Source: Flavobacteria bacterium MS024-3C
GTDB taxonomy: Bacteria > Bacteroidota > Bacteroidia > Flavobacteriales > Flavobacteriaceae
Assembly: GCA_000173115.1 (NCBI GenBank)
Contig: ABVW01000009.1
Span: 1-46,845 of the forward strand
Reading direction: 5' to 3'
Length of the DNA: 46,845 nt
Part shown: positions 1-8,403 of the stretch, piece after piece
How the letters are laid out: each line of letters starts with the position of its first letter
How positions within the stretch are numbered: position 1 is the stretch's first letter
Position numbers and translations under genes: made by a program
The notes under the pieces: model-generated
Database searches by the model: none
The model's input: the letters and a program-made list of their open reading frames with translations, nothing else
Told to the model about the DNA's origin: nothing

Positions 1-1068
1 CTGGTTTGAAGATTCAGGGAGCGGCGTTAAAAAAGTGTCTCCCCAAGGCATACCAAATACTAAGTTGTCTACAGCTTTCGCAAATAGCGCATTAAAATTC
101 GTTACAATAGATTCATGAACATACAGTACTTTTAAAGCAGTACAGCGTTGTCCGTTAAAAGATAAAGTACCAGAAATACACTCTTTTACAGCATGTTCAA
201 GGTCTGCATCTGGTAAAATAATCCCTGGATTTTTTGCTTCTAATCCTAAGACCAATCTAAGCCTGTTTTTATTTGGATGTAAATCCTGAAGCGACACCGC
301 AGAAGAGCTGTGACCAATTAATGCCAAAACATCTATTATTCCAGTTTTCATGATAGGAGCGGCAATGCTACGCCCCCTTCCAAACACGATGTTAACCACT
401 CCTGGGGGAAAACTTTCTTGAAATGCTTTTAGTAATGGCGCTATAAGCAACACGCCAAGTTTGGCTGGTTTAAAAACAGCTGTATTTCCCATAATAATTG
501 CTGGGACGAGCAAACAGAAAGTTTCATTGAGGGGGTAGTTGTAGGGGCCAAGACACAAAACAACGCCAATGGGTCCCCTTCTAATGTGGGCTAAAACACC
601 CTCTTGGTGGTCAAATTTCGCACCTTTTCGATCTATGTTTTTATAGGCTTCTATGGTGTTTTTAATGTATTCTATGGTTCTGTCGAATTCTTTATACGAA
701 TCGGACTTATTTTTGCAAATTTCCCACATAAGAAGCTTCACTACTTCCTCTCTGTAAAGTGCCATTTTGGCTACAAACACCTCCATGCATTTCAGTCTAT
801 CTACAACAGACATGGTAGGCCAAACCCCTTTTCCCCTGTTATAGGCTTTATTAGCTGCATGAACAGCCTCTAGAGCAGACGCTTCACCCATGTCAGGAAC
901 AGTGCCTAAAAATGTTGGGCTTGTATTACCTTGACTGTCTGGAGACTTAATCACAGAGAACACTTCCGTAGTAGCTCCTTTCCATTCTTTTAATTCTCCA
1001 TCAATTAAATAGGAATTACTGTAATAAGGTGTTATTTTAAATTCGTCAGGTATTTTTTCAAAGCTCAT
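1..1068 (-). CDS. gapN: NADP-dependent glyceraldehyde-3-phosphate dehydrogenase (GapN-type ALDH), 3' part outside window
   Basis: The first 356 codons are present; the gene runs off the left edge. It starts at ATG 1066-1068 with [10 protein letters not shown]. The protein is an aldehyde dehydrogenase: the GPYNYPLNE signature sits at about residues 174-182 (Asn177 of the oxyanion hole), the general-base Glu is in LGLEAKNPG (Glu277), and the nucleophile is in FNGQRC (Cys309). The GPYNYPLNE segment and the GHSSSA segment are typical of the non-phosphorylating GapN branch, which oxidises glyceraldehyde-3-phosphate to 3-phosphoglycerate and makes NADPH in the cytosol. It lies 42 bases behind the DUF2147 gene on the same strand and may be co-transcribed with it. 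Family placement is firm; the substrate is inferred from motifs. Confidence 0.85.
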   Translation of the reverse strand, partial: MSFEKIPDEFKITPYYSNSYLIDGELKEWKGATTEVFSVIKSPDSQGNTSPTFLGTVPDMGEASALEAVHAANKAYNRGKGVWPTMSVVDRLKCMEVFVAKMALYREEVVKLLMWEICKNKSDSYKEFDRTIEYIKNTIEAYKNIDRKGAKFDHQEGVLAHIRRGPIGVVLCLGPYNYPLNETFCLLVPAIIMGNTAVFKPAKLGVLLIAPLLKAFQESFPPGVVNIVFGRGRSIAAPIMKTGIIDVLALIGHSSSAVSLQDLHPNKNRLRLVLGLEAKNPGIILPDADLEHAVKECISGTLSFNGQRCTALKVLYVHESIVTNFNALFAKAVDNLVFGMPWGDTFLTPLPESSNQ

Positions 1069-1110
1069 AGGGTCTCATTTACAATCAATTATAAATATAG
1101 CAAAAAATAA

Positions 1111-1533
1111 CTACTTAATTGAAACCTGCTTACGCTTCCAAACTTGGGTGCGTCCCAGAAATGAGAAGCCCAAGAAACCACGAACGTTTAGGGTGTTTGG
1201 ATTTTCAAAAGTAATGGTGCAGTCATAGGACTTTCCGTTGGCTGGATCCATGATTTTTCCGTCGCTCCAAGCGGCATCGTCTCGAGAGAGACCCCTAACA
1301 ATAATAAGCCCTTCAATGGGTTTGTCTTTTTCTGATCCCTTGCAGTTCACGCATTTTTTACCCTGGTCTTCTGGAAGCAATAATTTGCTTACTCGGCCAT
1401 AGAGCTTGCCTTGTGCTACATAGAGTTCAATTTCGGACTTGGCCACGCCTGTTGCGTCGTCAATATTGACCCAAATGCCTTCTACATTGGGTGTTTGAAG
1501 CAATAAAAAGAGAGATAAGAGTAGTGAATACAT
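1111..1533 (-). CDS. DUF2147 domain secreted protein
   Basis: A 140-residue protein with a short hydrophobic N-terminus (YSLLLSLFLLLQ) that reads as a signal peptide, followed by one DUF2147 domain. Typical features are the GIWVN opening, a CVNCKG segment (Cys61/Cys64 region), the SDGKIMDPANGKSY segment and the closing RTQVWKR. DUF2147 proteins are small periplasmic or outer-membrane-associated beta-rich proteins with no established reaction. It lies 28 bases downstream of the LysR gene on the same strand, and gapN follows, so the three may form a transcript. No catalytic residues can be named. Confidence 0.8.
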   Translation of the reverse strand: MYSLLLSLFLLLQTPNVEGIWVNIDDATGVAKSEIELYVAQGKLYGRVSKLLLPEDQGKKCVNCKGSEKDKPIEGLIIVRGLSRDDAAWSDGKIMDPANGKSYDCTITFENPNTLNVRGFLGFSFLGRTQVWKRKQVSIK

Positions 1534-1561
1534 TTTTTATTTTAAAGATAAGTAAATCAAG

Positions 1562-2488
1562 TTATATTTTTGCAGCGCGCACATTTTTTAACAAGGGTTC
1601 TATTGGAGGATTTATGAGCTGTAATATATTTTGCAACATTGGATTTCTGTTGTTTTTTGACCAAGCAATAGATAAAAATGCCCTTTGTGGTATAGCGTCT
1701 AATTCTATGAATTTAACATTCATATCGTAGCCAAATTGCAGGGATTTTGGGACAATAGAGACCCCCAGATTATTTTCTACTAATTTGTAAATTGAACTCG
1801 CGTGGATGGTGTTGTGAGAAATTATGGGGGCAAAGCCACAACCGTCAAAAATCTGCATGACTTTTTCGTAATAGGAGGCGCTGTACTCGGGATCAAATAA
1901 GATAAAAGGGCTGTCTTTAAATTGGGACAGATTTTTAAAATTGCGCTTATTTACTGGATGGTTTTTGGGCAATACCAGGCAAAAGGTTTCTTTTAAAACT
2001 GTGTGAATTTCCAAACTCCTTGGTACCCGTTCTAAACGAACAAAACCCACATCTATTTCTTGGGATAGCAAGCCTTCAATTTGTTTTTGGTTGTCCATTT
2101 CTTCCAGCTTGAACATAACCTTGGGGAATTTACTGTTAAATTGTTTTAAAATAGCTGGAATGATTTGTAGCATAGCAGACCCCACAAAGCCCAATGTGAG
2201 GTGGCCTTCTTTTCCGTGGTGTATTAATTTGGAGTGGGTTAAAATGTCTTCTAAATTTTTTAGATTTATTTGGAGTTCTTTTTGAAGGTAGTCACCGGTT
2301 TTGGTCAATGCAACCCTTCTGTTATTGCGTTCAAACAGTGTAACACCTAAATCTTGTTCCATTTGTTTGATTTGCCTACTTAACCCAGGCTGAGAAATAA
2401 ATAATTTCTCTGCAGCCTTTCTAAAATGTAACTTCTCTGCAACAGCTAAAAAATACCTCAGGTGTCTGTGTTCTATTTGATTACTCAT
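1562..2488 (-). CDS. LysR-family transcriptional regulator, probable hut regulator
   Basis: A 308-residue LysR regulator. The N-terminal winged HTH (about residues 4-62) holds HFRKAAEKLFISQPGLSRQI, and the rest is the two-lobed effector-binding domain with LTLGFVGSA near residue 90. I start at ATG 2488 (MSNQIEHRHL); a TTG three codons upstream is less likely. The HLRYFLAVAE opening resembles the CatM/BenM branch, whose members sense small carboxylates. It is transcribed away from hutH with 68 bases between the two starts, the classic arrangement for a LysR activator of the divergent operon. Control of hut by this protein, possibly with urocanate as inducer, is inference from position. Confidence 0.85.
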   Translation of the reverse strand: MSNQIEHRHLRYFLAVAEKLHFRKAAEKLFISQPGLSRQIKQMEQDLGVTLFERNNRRVALTKTGDYLQKELQINLKNLEDILTHSKLIHHGKEGHLTLGFVGSAMLQIIPAILKQFNSKFPKVMFKLEEMDNQKQIEGLLSQEIDVGFVRLERVPRSLEIHTVLKETFCLVLPKNHPVNKRNFKNLSQFKDSPFILFDPEYSASYYEKVMQIFDGCGFAPIISHNTIHASSIYKLVENNLGVSIVPKSLQFGYDMNVKFIELDAIPQRAFLSIAWSKNNRNPMLQNILQLINPPIEPLLKNVRAAKI

Positions 2489-2514
2489 AGTTATCAATAC
2501 TACTCAAAAATGGT

Positions 2515-2546
2515 TTCATATGTTATTAAAAGTATGAATAACTTTG
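2515..2546 (+). promoter_or_regulatory. hut promoter with palindromic candidate LysR site
   Basis: TTCATA (2515-2520) and TATGAA (2533-2538) form a perfect 6+6 inverted repeat with a 12-base spacer. It abuts TAACTTTG (2539-2546), a full match to the Bacteroidota -7 box TAnnTTTG. A palindrome just upstream of the core promoter suits activation by the divergent LysR protein. I see no convincing -33 box, which fits an activator-dependent promoter. Confidence 0.55.
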
Positions 2547-2556
2547 GTTAAATACA

Positions 2557-4065
2557 ATGAAACTTAACAATATGGTATTTCACTACGGCATAGACCAATT
2601 GACGGTCCATAGAATATTAGCTATAGCTAAGGGCGCTCTAAAAGCGACTATAGATGAAACGGCTATTGATAAGGTCAATGAGTCTAGGAGGCGGCTTGAG
2701 AAAATGGCCCATTCTTCTAAGGTGGTATATGGTGTTAATACTGGTTTTGGACTGATGTGCGATGTCCAAATCTCAACAGCAGAAATGACTAAGCTTCAAG
2801 AAAATTTACTCATCTCCCACGCGGTTGGTGTGGGTAATCCCATCGACAGAGAATTGTCTAAAATTATGATGATTTGTAAGGTTCACTCTTTGTGTCAGGG
2901 CTATTCAGGGATTAGGCTAGAAGTTATTGAACGCATTGTTTTTTTCATTACACATGATTTATTGCCTGTTGTTCCTGAACAGGGTTCTGTGGGAGCTTCT
3001 GGAGATTTAGCGCCTTTGTCTCATTTGTTTTTACCCCTCTTGGGGGAAGGAGAATTTTGGTTGGGTAAGGACATTGTTCCTGCTAAAAAAGTACTATTGA
3101 AGCATGGGCTAAAACCCATAAAATTAGAAGCAAAGGAAGGTTTGGCACTCATAAATGGAACACAGTTCATTTTGGCTCATGCCATAGTTGGATTAAAAAA
3201 AATGCAGTATCTACTAGATTTAGCAGACCTTGCTGGCGCTATGAGCCTAGAGGGATATCAGGGAAGTATTTCTCCTTTTAAAGAATTACTGCACTTAATA
3301 CGTCCTTTTAAAGGGAGTTTAAAAGTGGCCAAACGCATGAGAATGTTATTGCAAGATTCTCAAAATATGCAATCACACGCAGCTTGTTCTAGGGTGCAAG
3401 ATCCTTATTCTTTGCGTTGTATTCCCCAAGTGCACGGAGCCTCACGAAATGCGTATAAACACTTGAAAGAGTTGGTTCACATTGAAATGAATTCCGTAAC
3501 AGATAATCCTATTGTGGTCAGTGATAACGAAGCTATATCTGGGGGAAATTTCCACGGACAACCCCTAGCCATGGCACTGGACTACAATGCCATTGCTGTT
3601 TCAGAACTGGGCAATATTTCCGACAGGAGGTGTTATTTGCTCATTGAAGGTAAGTATGGCTTGCCACGATTGCTCACAGAGGCAGGTGGGCTAAATTCTG
3701 GATTTATGATTCCGCAGTATACCACAGCAGCATTGGTCACGGAGAATAAGTCACTTTGTTTTCCACCCTCAGCAGACAGTATTCCCACTTCTTTGGGTCA
3801 AGAGGACCACGTTTCCATGGGCAGTATTTCTTCTCGAAAATTCAATCAGATTTTGGGAAATTTAGAAAAAATATTGGCCATAGAAATCATGTTTTCTGCC
3901 CAAGCAATGGAGTTTAGAAGGCCTAACACCTTTTCAGATATTATAGAGGAAAATTTAAAAATCATCAGGAGTAAAGTCCCCAAATTAGAGGAGGATAGAC
4001 TGATCAAAGAAGACATAAATTCCATGATTTGGCTTGTAAAAAGCCAATCCCTAATTGTTAAGTAA
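2557..4065 (+). CDS. hutH: Histidine ammonia-lyase
   Basis: A 502-residue enzyme that removes ammonia from L-histidine to give trans-urocanate, the first step of histidine degradation, in the cytosol. The Ala-Ser-Gly triad that cyclises into the MIO cofactor is at residues 147-149 in GSVGASGDLAPLSH. The catalytic Tyr is in VYGVNTGFG (Tyr58), and the Ser-His pair at residues 87-88 (LLISHAVGVG) favours histidine over phenylalanine or tyrosine. It opens the plus-strand hut operon; hutU starts 6 bases after its stop. Start choice is uncertain: ATG 2557 is only about 5 bases from the expected transcription start, and ATG 2572 (MVFHYGID) fits the usual family N-terminus better. Confidence 0.95.
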   Translation: MKLNNMVFHYGIDQLTVHRILAIAKGALKATIDETAIDKVNESRRRLEKMAHSSKVVYGVNTGFGLMCDVQISTAEMTKLQENLLISHAVGVGNPIDRELSKIMMICKVHSLCQGYSGIRLEVIERIVFFITHDLLPVVPEQGSVGASGDLAPLSHLFLPLLGEGEFWLGKDIVPAKKVLLKHGLKPIKLEAKEGLALINGTQFILAHAIVGLKKMQYLLDLADLAGAMSLEGYQGSISPFKELLHLIRPFKGSLKVAKRMRMLLQDSQNMQSHAACSRVQDPYSLRCIPQVHGASRNAYKHLKELVHIEMNSVTDNPIVVSDNEAISGGNFHGQPLAMALDYNAIAVSELGNISDRRCYLLIEGKYGLPRLLTEAGGLNSGFMIPQYTTAALVTENKSLCFPPSADSIPTSLGQEDHVSMGSISSRKFNQILGNLEKILAIEIMFSAQAMEFRRPNTFSDIIEENLKIIRSKVPKLEEDRLIKEDINSMIWLVKSQSLIVK

Positions 4066-4071
4066 AAAACC

Positions 4072-6069
4072 ATGAATTTCAAGGAGCAAATACAAGCGGG
4101 AATACCCAAAGCATTGCCAATAAAAAAGCCTTATCCCAGCGCTGCAAACAGGGCGCCTAAAAGAAAAGATATTTTATCTATTCAAGAGAAGCAATTGGCC
4201 ATTCGCAATGCCCTGCGTTATTTTCCTGAAGATTGGCATGAAATATTGGCCCCTGAATTTGCAGCGGAACTCAAAGAATTTGGCCGTATTTATATGCACA
4301 GGTTTAAGCCTGATTATAAAATGTACGCCAGAGCTGTGAGTGAATATCCCGCTAAATCTAATCAGGCAGCAGCCATTATGTTAATGATTAGCAACAATTT
4401 AGACCCTGAAGTAGCTCAGCACCCTGAGGAGTTAATCACTTATGGGGGAAACGGCGGGGTGTTTCAAAATTGGGCACAGTATCTAATTACAATGCAATAC
4501 CTGTCCATCATGACCGAGGAACAAACCTTGCATCTGTATTCAGGGCATCCGATGGGTTTATTTCCCTCTTCTAAAAATGCGCCTAGGGTTGTAGTGACCA
4601 ACGGAATGATGGTGCCCAATTATTCTAAGCCAGATGATTGGGAAAAATTTAATGCGCTTGGAGTGACCCAATACGGACAAATGACTGCTGGTTCATTTAT
4701 GTATATTGGTCCTCAAGGGATTGTTCACGGCACCACTATAACTGTCATGAATGCCTTCAGAAAAATACTTTCAAAAGGGGAGACGCCTGCTGGAAAAATA
4801 TTTTTAACAGCCGGTTTAGGTGGTATGAGTGGTGCGCAGCCCAAAGCGGGTAATATAGCAGGTTGCATTACTATTTGCGCAGAGGTCAATCCCCATGCAG
4901 CTAAAAAACGCCATGAGCAAGCCTGGGTAGATGAGTTAATAGATTCTATGGATGAATTGGTTCGTAGGGTAAAAAAGGCTCAGCTGGACAATGAGGTAGT
5001 CTCTATTGCTTATATTGGAAATATTGTAGCTATTTGGGAACGTTTTGATGAAGAAGGTATTTTTATCCATTTGGGTTCAGATCAAACCTCCTTGCACATT
5101 CCTTGGACGGGTGGCTATTACCCTGTTGGTATTTCCTATGAGGAATCCAATAGATTAATTGCAGAAGCACCTGACTTATTTAAAATAAAGGTACAGCAGT
5201 CCTTGTGCCGCCATGCTGCTTCTATCAATAATCACAGCGCGAAGGGCACCTATTTCTTTGATTATGGGAATGCCTTTTTATTAGAAGCTTCCAGAGCAGG
5301 TGCAGATGTTATGGCTAAAAATAATGTAGATTTTAAATACCCTTCCTATGTGCAGGATATTTTAGGACCCATGTGTTTTGATTATGGTTTTGGTCCTTTT
5401 CGTTGGGTTTGTGCCTCAGGAAAGCCAGAGGATTTGGATAAAACAGATCAAATAGCCATGGAGGTTTTACAACAAATCATGGCACAATCTCCTGAAGAAA
5501 TTCAATTGCAAATGCAAGACAATATTACTTGGATAAAAAATGCTAAAAAGCACAATATGGTGGTGGGTTCTCAAGCTAGGATTCTGTACGCAGACGCGGA
5601 GGGGCGTTCTAAAATTGCAGTAGCTTTTAATCAGGCCATTGCCTCTGGCGAGCTTGGCCCAATTATTCTGGGCAGGGACCACCATGATGTTAGCGGCACA
5701 GATTCTCCTTACCGAGAAACGTCCAACATATACGACGGAAGTAAATTTACGGCAGACATGGCCATACACAATGTTATTGGAGATAGTTTTAGAGGGGCTA
5801 CATGGGTGTCTATTCACAATGGCGGTGGCGTAGGCTGGGGAGAAGTGGTTAATGGCGGTTTTGGCATGGTTCTGGATGGTTCTCCCCAGGCGGAAGCGCG
5901 TTTAAAAAACATGCTTTTTTACGATGTAAATAACGGCATTGCCCGAAGGAGTTGGGCACGAAATAAAGAAGCAGTATTCGCCATTAAAAGAGAAATGGAA
6001 CGCAGCCCAAATTTAAAAGTTACCTTGCCAAATATGGTAGAAGACCGTATTCTAAAAAACCTTTTTTAA
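4072..6069 (+). CDS. hutU: Urocanate hydratase, long form
   Basis: A 665-residue urocanase, which adds water to urocanate to form 4-imidazolone-5-propionate using tightly bound NAD+ as an electrophile. The NAD-binding region carries the Gly-rich AGLGGMSGAQPKAGNIAG segment (around residues 246-263), and FGPFRWVCASG holds a Cys at residue 447 in the place of the active-site Cys. It is about 100 residues longer than the proteobacterial enzyme, as in other Bacteroidota homologues. It sits 6 bases behind hutH, and its stop overlaps the hutI start (TAATG), so translation is probably coupled. Confidence 0.95.
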   Translation: MNFKEQIQAGIPKALPIKKPYPSAANRAPKRKDILSIQEKQLAIRNALRYFPEDWHEILAPEFAAELKEFGRIYMHRFKPDYKMYARAVSEYPAKSNQAAAIMLMISNNLDPEVAQHPEELITYGGNGGVFQNWAQYLITMQYLSIMTEEQTLHLYSGHPMGLFPSSKNAPRVVVTNGMMVPNYSKPDDWEKFNALGVTQYGQMTAGSFMYIGPQGIVHGTTITVMNAFRKILSKGETPAGKIFLTAGLGGMSGAQPKAGNIAGCITICAEVNPHAAKKRHEQAWVDELIDSMDELVRRVKKAQLDNEVVSIAYIGNIVAIWERFDEEGIFIHLGSDQTSLHIPWTGGYYPVGISYEESNRLIAEAPDLFKIKVQQSLCRHAASINNHSAKGTYFFDYGNAFLLEASRAGADVMAKNNVDFKYPSYVQDILGPMCFDYGFGPFRWVCASGKPEDLDKTDQIAMEVLQQIMAQSPEEIQLQMQDNITWIKNAKKHNMVVGSQARILYADAEGRSKIAVAFNQAIASGELGPIILGRDHHDVSGTDSPYRETSNIYDGSKFTADMAIHNVIGDSFRGATWVSIHNGGGVGWGEVVNGGFGMVLDGSPQAEARLKNMLFYDVNNGIARRSWARNKEAVFAIKREMERSPNLKVTLPNMVEDRILKNLF

Positions 6070-7313
6070 TGCGTATTATATTTAAAAATATCAAAGAATT
6101 ACTGCAGGTTAGAAAAGAAGCTATTTCATTTGTTTCTGGAAAACAGATGGCTATTTTACCCAGTATTAAGCATGCTTACTTAGTTGTAGAAAACGGACTG
6201 ATTACTGATTTTGGAAGTATGGATACTTGTCCTGAAATTCAAGCAGATTCCGTAGTTGATGCTTCTGGAAAAATGCTCATGCCCTCTTGGTGTGACGCTC
6301 ATACCCATATTGTTTACGCAGGGAATAGGGAGGCGGAGTTTGTTCAAAGAATTCAGGGAATGGGCTATGAAGAAATTGCCGCAGCTGGAGGAGGTATTTT
6401 AAATTCAGCTAAAAAGCTTCAAGAAACTTCAGAAGACAGTCTTTACGAGCAGAGCAGCGTTCGTTTAGAAGCCCTGATTGGCTTAGGAACAGGAGCCATT
6501 GAAATTAAATCTGGATATGGATTGACATTAGAAGCGGAATTGAAAATGCTTCGGGTGATTAGGCGATTAAAAGAAGCCTACCCCATTGAAATTAAAGCTA
6601 CTTTTCTAGGGGCACATGCGGTGCCTGAAAAATACAAAGGGAACAAGCATGCCTATCTTAAAATGCTCATTGATGAGGTGCTCCCAAAAGTAGCCAAAGA
6701 AAAACTAGCGGAATACATAGACATATTTTGTGAAAAAGGCTATTTTGATCTTGCAGACACGGCATTGATGCTAGCCGCTGGTAAAAAATATGGTTGGATT
6801 CCTAAAATCCACGTGAACCAGTTTTCTGCCTTTGGAGGGGTAGGGCTTGGGGTGCAATTCAATGCATTGTCCGTAGATCATTTGGAAGAAATGAGGGCAG
6901 AAGATATTGAAGTTTTAAAAGAGACCAAAACAATGCCCGTTGCATTACCGGGTTGTTCTTTCTTTTTGGGAATACCTTATACCCCAGCGCGTAAAATGAT
7001 CCAAGCGGGTTTGCCCTTAGCTTTGGCCTCCGATTACAATCCAGGTTCTAGCCCCTCTGGCAATATGAATTTGGTGGTGTCTTTGGCCTGTATAAAAATG
7101 AAAATGACTCCTGAAGAAGCCATAAATGCGGCCACTATAAATGGCGCTTATGCTATGGGATTGGAAAATGAAGTAGGCAGTATTAGCATTGGGAAACAGG
7201 CCAATTTAATACTCACTAAGCCCCTTAATTCATATGCATTTATTCCCTATGCTTTTGGTTCCAATCAGATTGAAAAGGTCTTTATAAAAGGAAAAGAAGT
7301 GCACCCATTTTAA
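6069..7313 (+). CDS. hutI: Imidazolonepropionase
   Basis: A 414-residue metal-dependent amidohydrolase that opens the ring of 4-imidazolone-5-propionate to give N-formimino-L-glutamate. The metal ligands are visible in CDAHTHIVYAG (His78, His80) and ASDYNPGSSPSGN (Asp322), and the family motifs KIHVNQFSAFGG and SVDHLEE lie in between. The length is normal for HutI. Its ATG shares one base with the hutU stop codon. The third step of the hut pathway follows directly from its place in the operon. Confidence 0.95.
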   Translation: MRIIFKNIKELLQVRKEAISFVSGKQMAILPSIKHAYLVVENGLITDFGSMDTCPEIQADSVVDASGKMLMPSWCDAHTHIVYAGNREAEFVQRIQGMGYEEIAAAGGGILNSAKKLQETSEDSLYEQSSVRLEALIGLGTGAIEIKSGYGLTLEAELKMLRVIRRLKEAYPIEIKATFLGAHAVPEKYKGNKHAYLKMLIDEVLPKVAKEKLAEYIDIFCEKGYFDLADTALMLAAGKKYGWIPKIHVNQFSAFGGVGLGVQFNALSVDHLEEMRAEDIEVLKETKTMPVALPGCSFFLGIPYTPARKMIQAGLPLALASDYNPGSSPSGNMNLVVSLACIKMKMTPEEAINAATINGAYAMGLENEVGSISIGKQANLILTKPLNSYAFIPYAFGSNQIEKVFIKGKEVHPF

Positions 7314-7330
7314 TTGAAATTAAACCTCAT

Positions 7331-8314
7331 ATGGCTTTGGAAAAATTTACAAATTACACCCCAGGACAGCCTGAGCACTGGACAGGTAGAAAAACCAATC
7401 CCGCCATTGGAAACCAGTATTGGTATCAGGAAATTGTATTAAAAAGTGCTGAAAAGAGACCCCAAGAAAAAATTGACATAGGACTGCTTGGGTATGCATC
7501 TGATGAGGGGGTTAGGAGAAACCAAGGAAGGATTGGTGCAGCGCAAGGTCCAGATGCCATTAGAGGGCGTTTGGCCAAAATGCCTTTTCATTTGGGCCAT
7601 AAAAAAGTAGCAGATTTTGGAAATGTTTTCTGCCTGGGACAAGATATGGAATCCTGTCAAAGCTCTTTTTCAAATCACATTAGCAGATTAATTCAACAAC
7701 AAATTTTTCCCATTGGTTTTGGGGGCGGTCATGATATGGCTTACGCTCATTTTATGGGCATTAGAGACGCCATTAAAGACCGTACTAATAAAAGAATAGG
7801 GATCGTTAATTTTGACGCCCATTTTGACCTGAGGCCTGTTGAGGAGCAGCCCAATTCTGGCACGCCCTTTAATCAAATAATTCATGAACTAAAACAAATA
7901 AATGAAGCAGTGGGGTATTACGCCATTGGCATTCAAGACCAGTCGAATACAAAAGAATTGTATGAGATAGCAAAAAGAGAGGGGGTAAATTATACATCTA
8001 ATTATGATTGTGCACCTAATGACTCGAATTTAAGTGCGTTACAACAAAAAATGCTGCCTTTTATTGGGGCCAGTGATTATTTATATGTAACCATTGATTT
8101 AGACGGTTTTTCTTCCGCTTATGCCCCTGGAGTAAGCGCCCCATCTCCAATGGGATTTAGTCCTTTTTTTGTGGTTGAAATGCTGCGATTTTTGTTTGAA
8201 ACCAACAAGGTAATTTCATGTGATATTGCCGAGCTAAACCCGCTATTCGATAGGGATGGGACCACCGCTCTTTTAGCAGCGAGATTGGTAGATTTTATGG
8301 CCGCTATAAAATAG
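7331..8314 (+). CDS. hutG: Formimidoylglutamase
   Basis: A 327-residue ureohydrolase (arginase/agmatinase fold) with the binuclear manganese ligands in place: GGGHDMAY (His134), NFDAHFDLRP (Asp162, His164, Asp166) and TIDLDGF (Asp256, Asp258). Behind hutI, the expected reaction is N-formimino-L-glutamate + water to L-glutamate + formamide, which completes the hydrolytic version of the pathway, without the formylglutamate or tetrahydrofolate branches. It lies 17 bases behind hutI and is the last gene of the operon. The alternatives agmatinase or arginase are unlikely given the context. Confidence 0.93.
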   Translation: MALEKFTNYTPGQPEHWTGRKTNPAIGNQYWYQEIVLKSAEKRPQEKIDIGLLGYASDEGVRRNQGRIGAAQGPDAIRGRLAKMPFHLGHKKVADFGNVFCLGQDMESCQSSFSNHISRLIQQQIFPIGFGGGHDMAYAHFMGIRDAIKDRTNKRIGIVNFDAHFDLRPVEEQPNSGTPFNQIIHELKQINEAVGYYAIGIQDQSNTKELYEIAKREGVNYTSNYDCAPNDSNLSALQQKMLPFIGASDYLYVTIDLDGFSSAYAPGVSAPSPMGFSPFFVVEMLRFLFETNKVISCDIAELNPLFDRDGTTALLAARLVDFMAAIK

Positions 8315-8375
8315 CTTTTCTATAGTGCACCCAGCTTTCTATGGACTTAGGAAAACACCCAAGTTAAAAAGCGAC

Positions 8376-8403
8376 AAAAGGTTTAATTTTTTTCAAACCT
8401 TTT
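8376..8403. terminator. Weak AT-rich hairpin between convergent hutG and the RND gene
   Basis: AAAAGGTTT (8376-8384) and AAACCTTTT (8395-8403) form a 9-bp stem with a 10-base T-rich loop. It overlaps the stop codon of the minus-strand transporter and lies 60 bases past hutG. The stem is AT-rich and no clean T-run follows, so termination here is only possible, not shown. Confidence 0.3.

Noticed and set aside
604-873. 89-codon open frame on the plus strand at the left end
   Set aside because: It is antisense to the gapN-type dehydrogenase, whose frame is open and conserved over the same bases.
5467-5817. 116-codon open frame on the minus strand inside hutU
   Set aside because: hutU is intact and conserved through this stretch, so this is a shadow frame.
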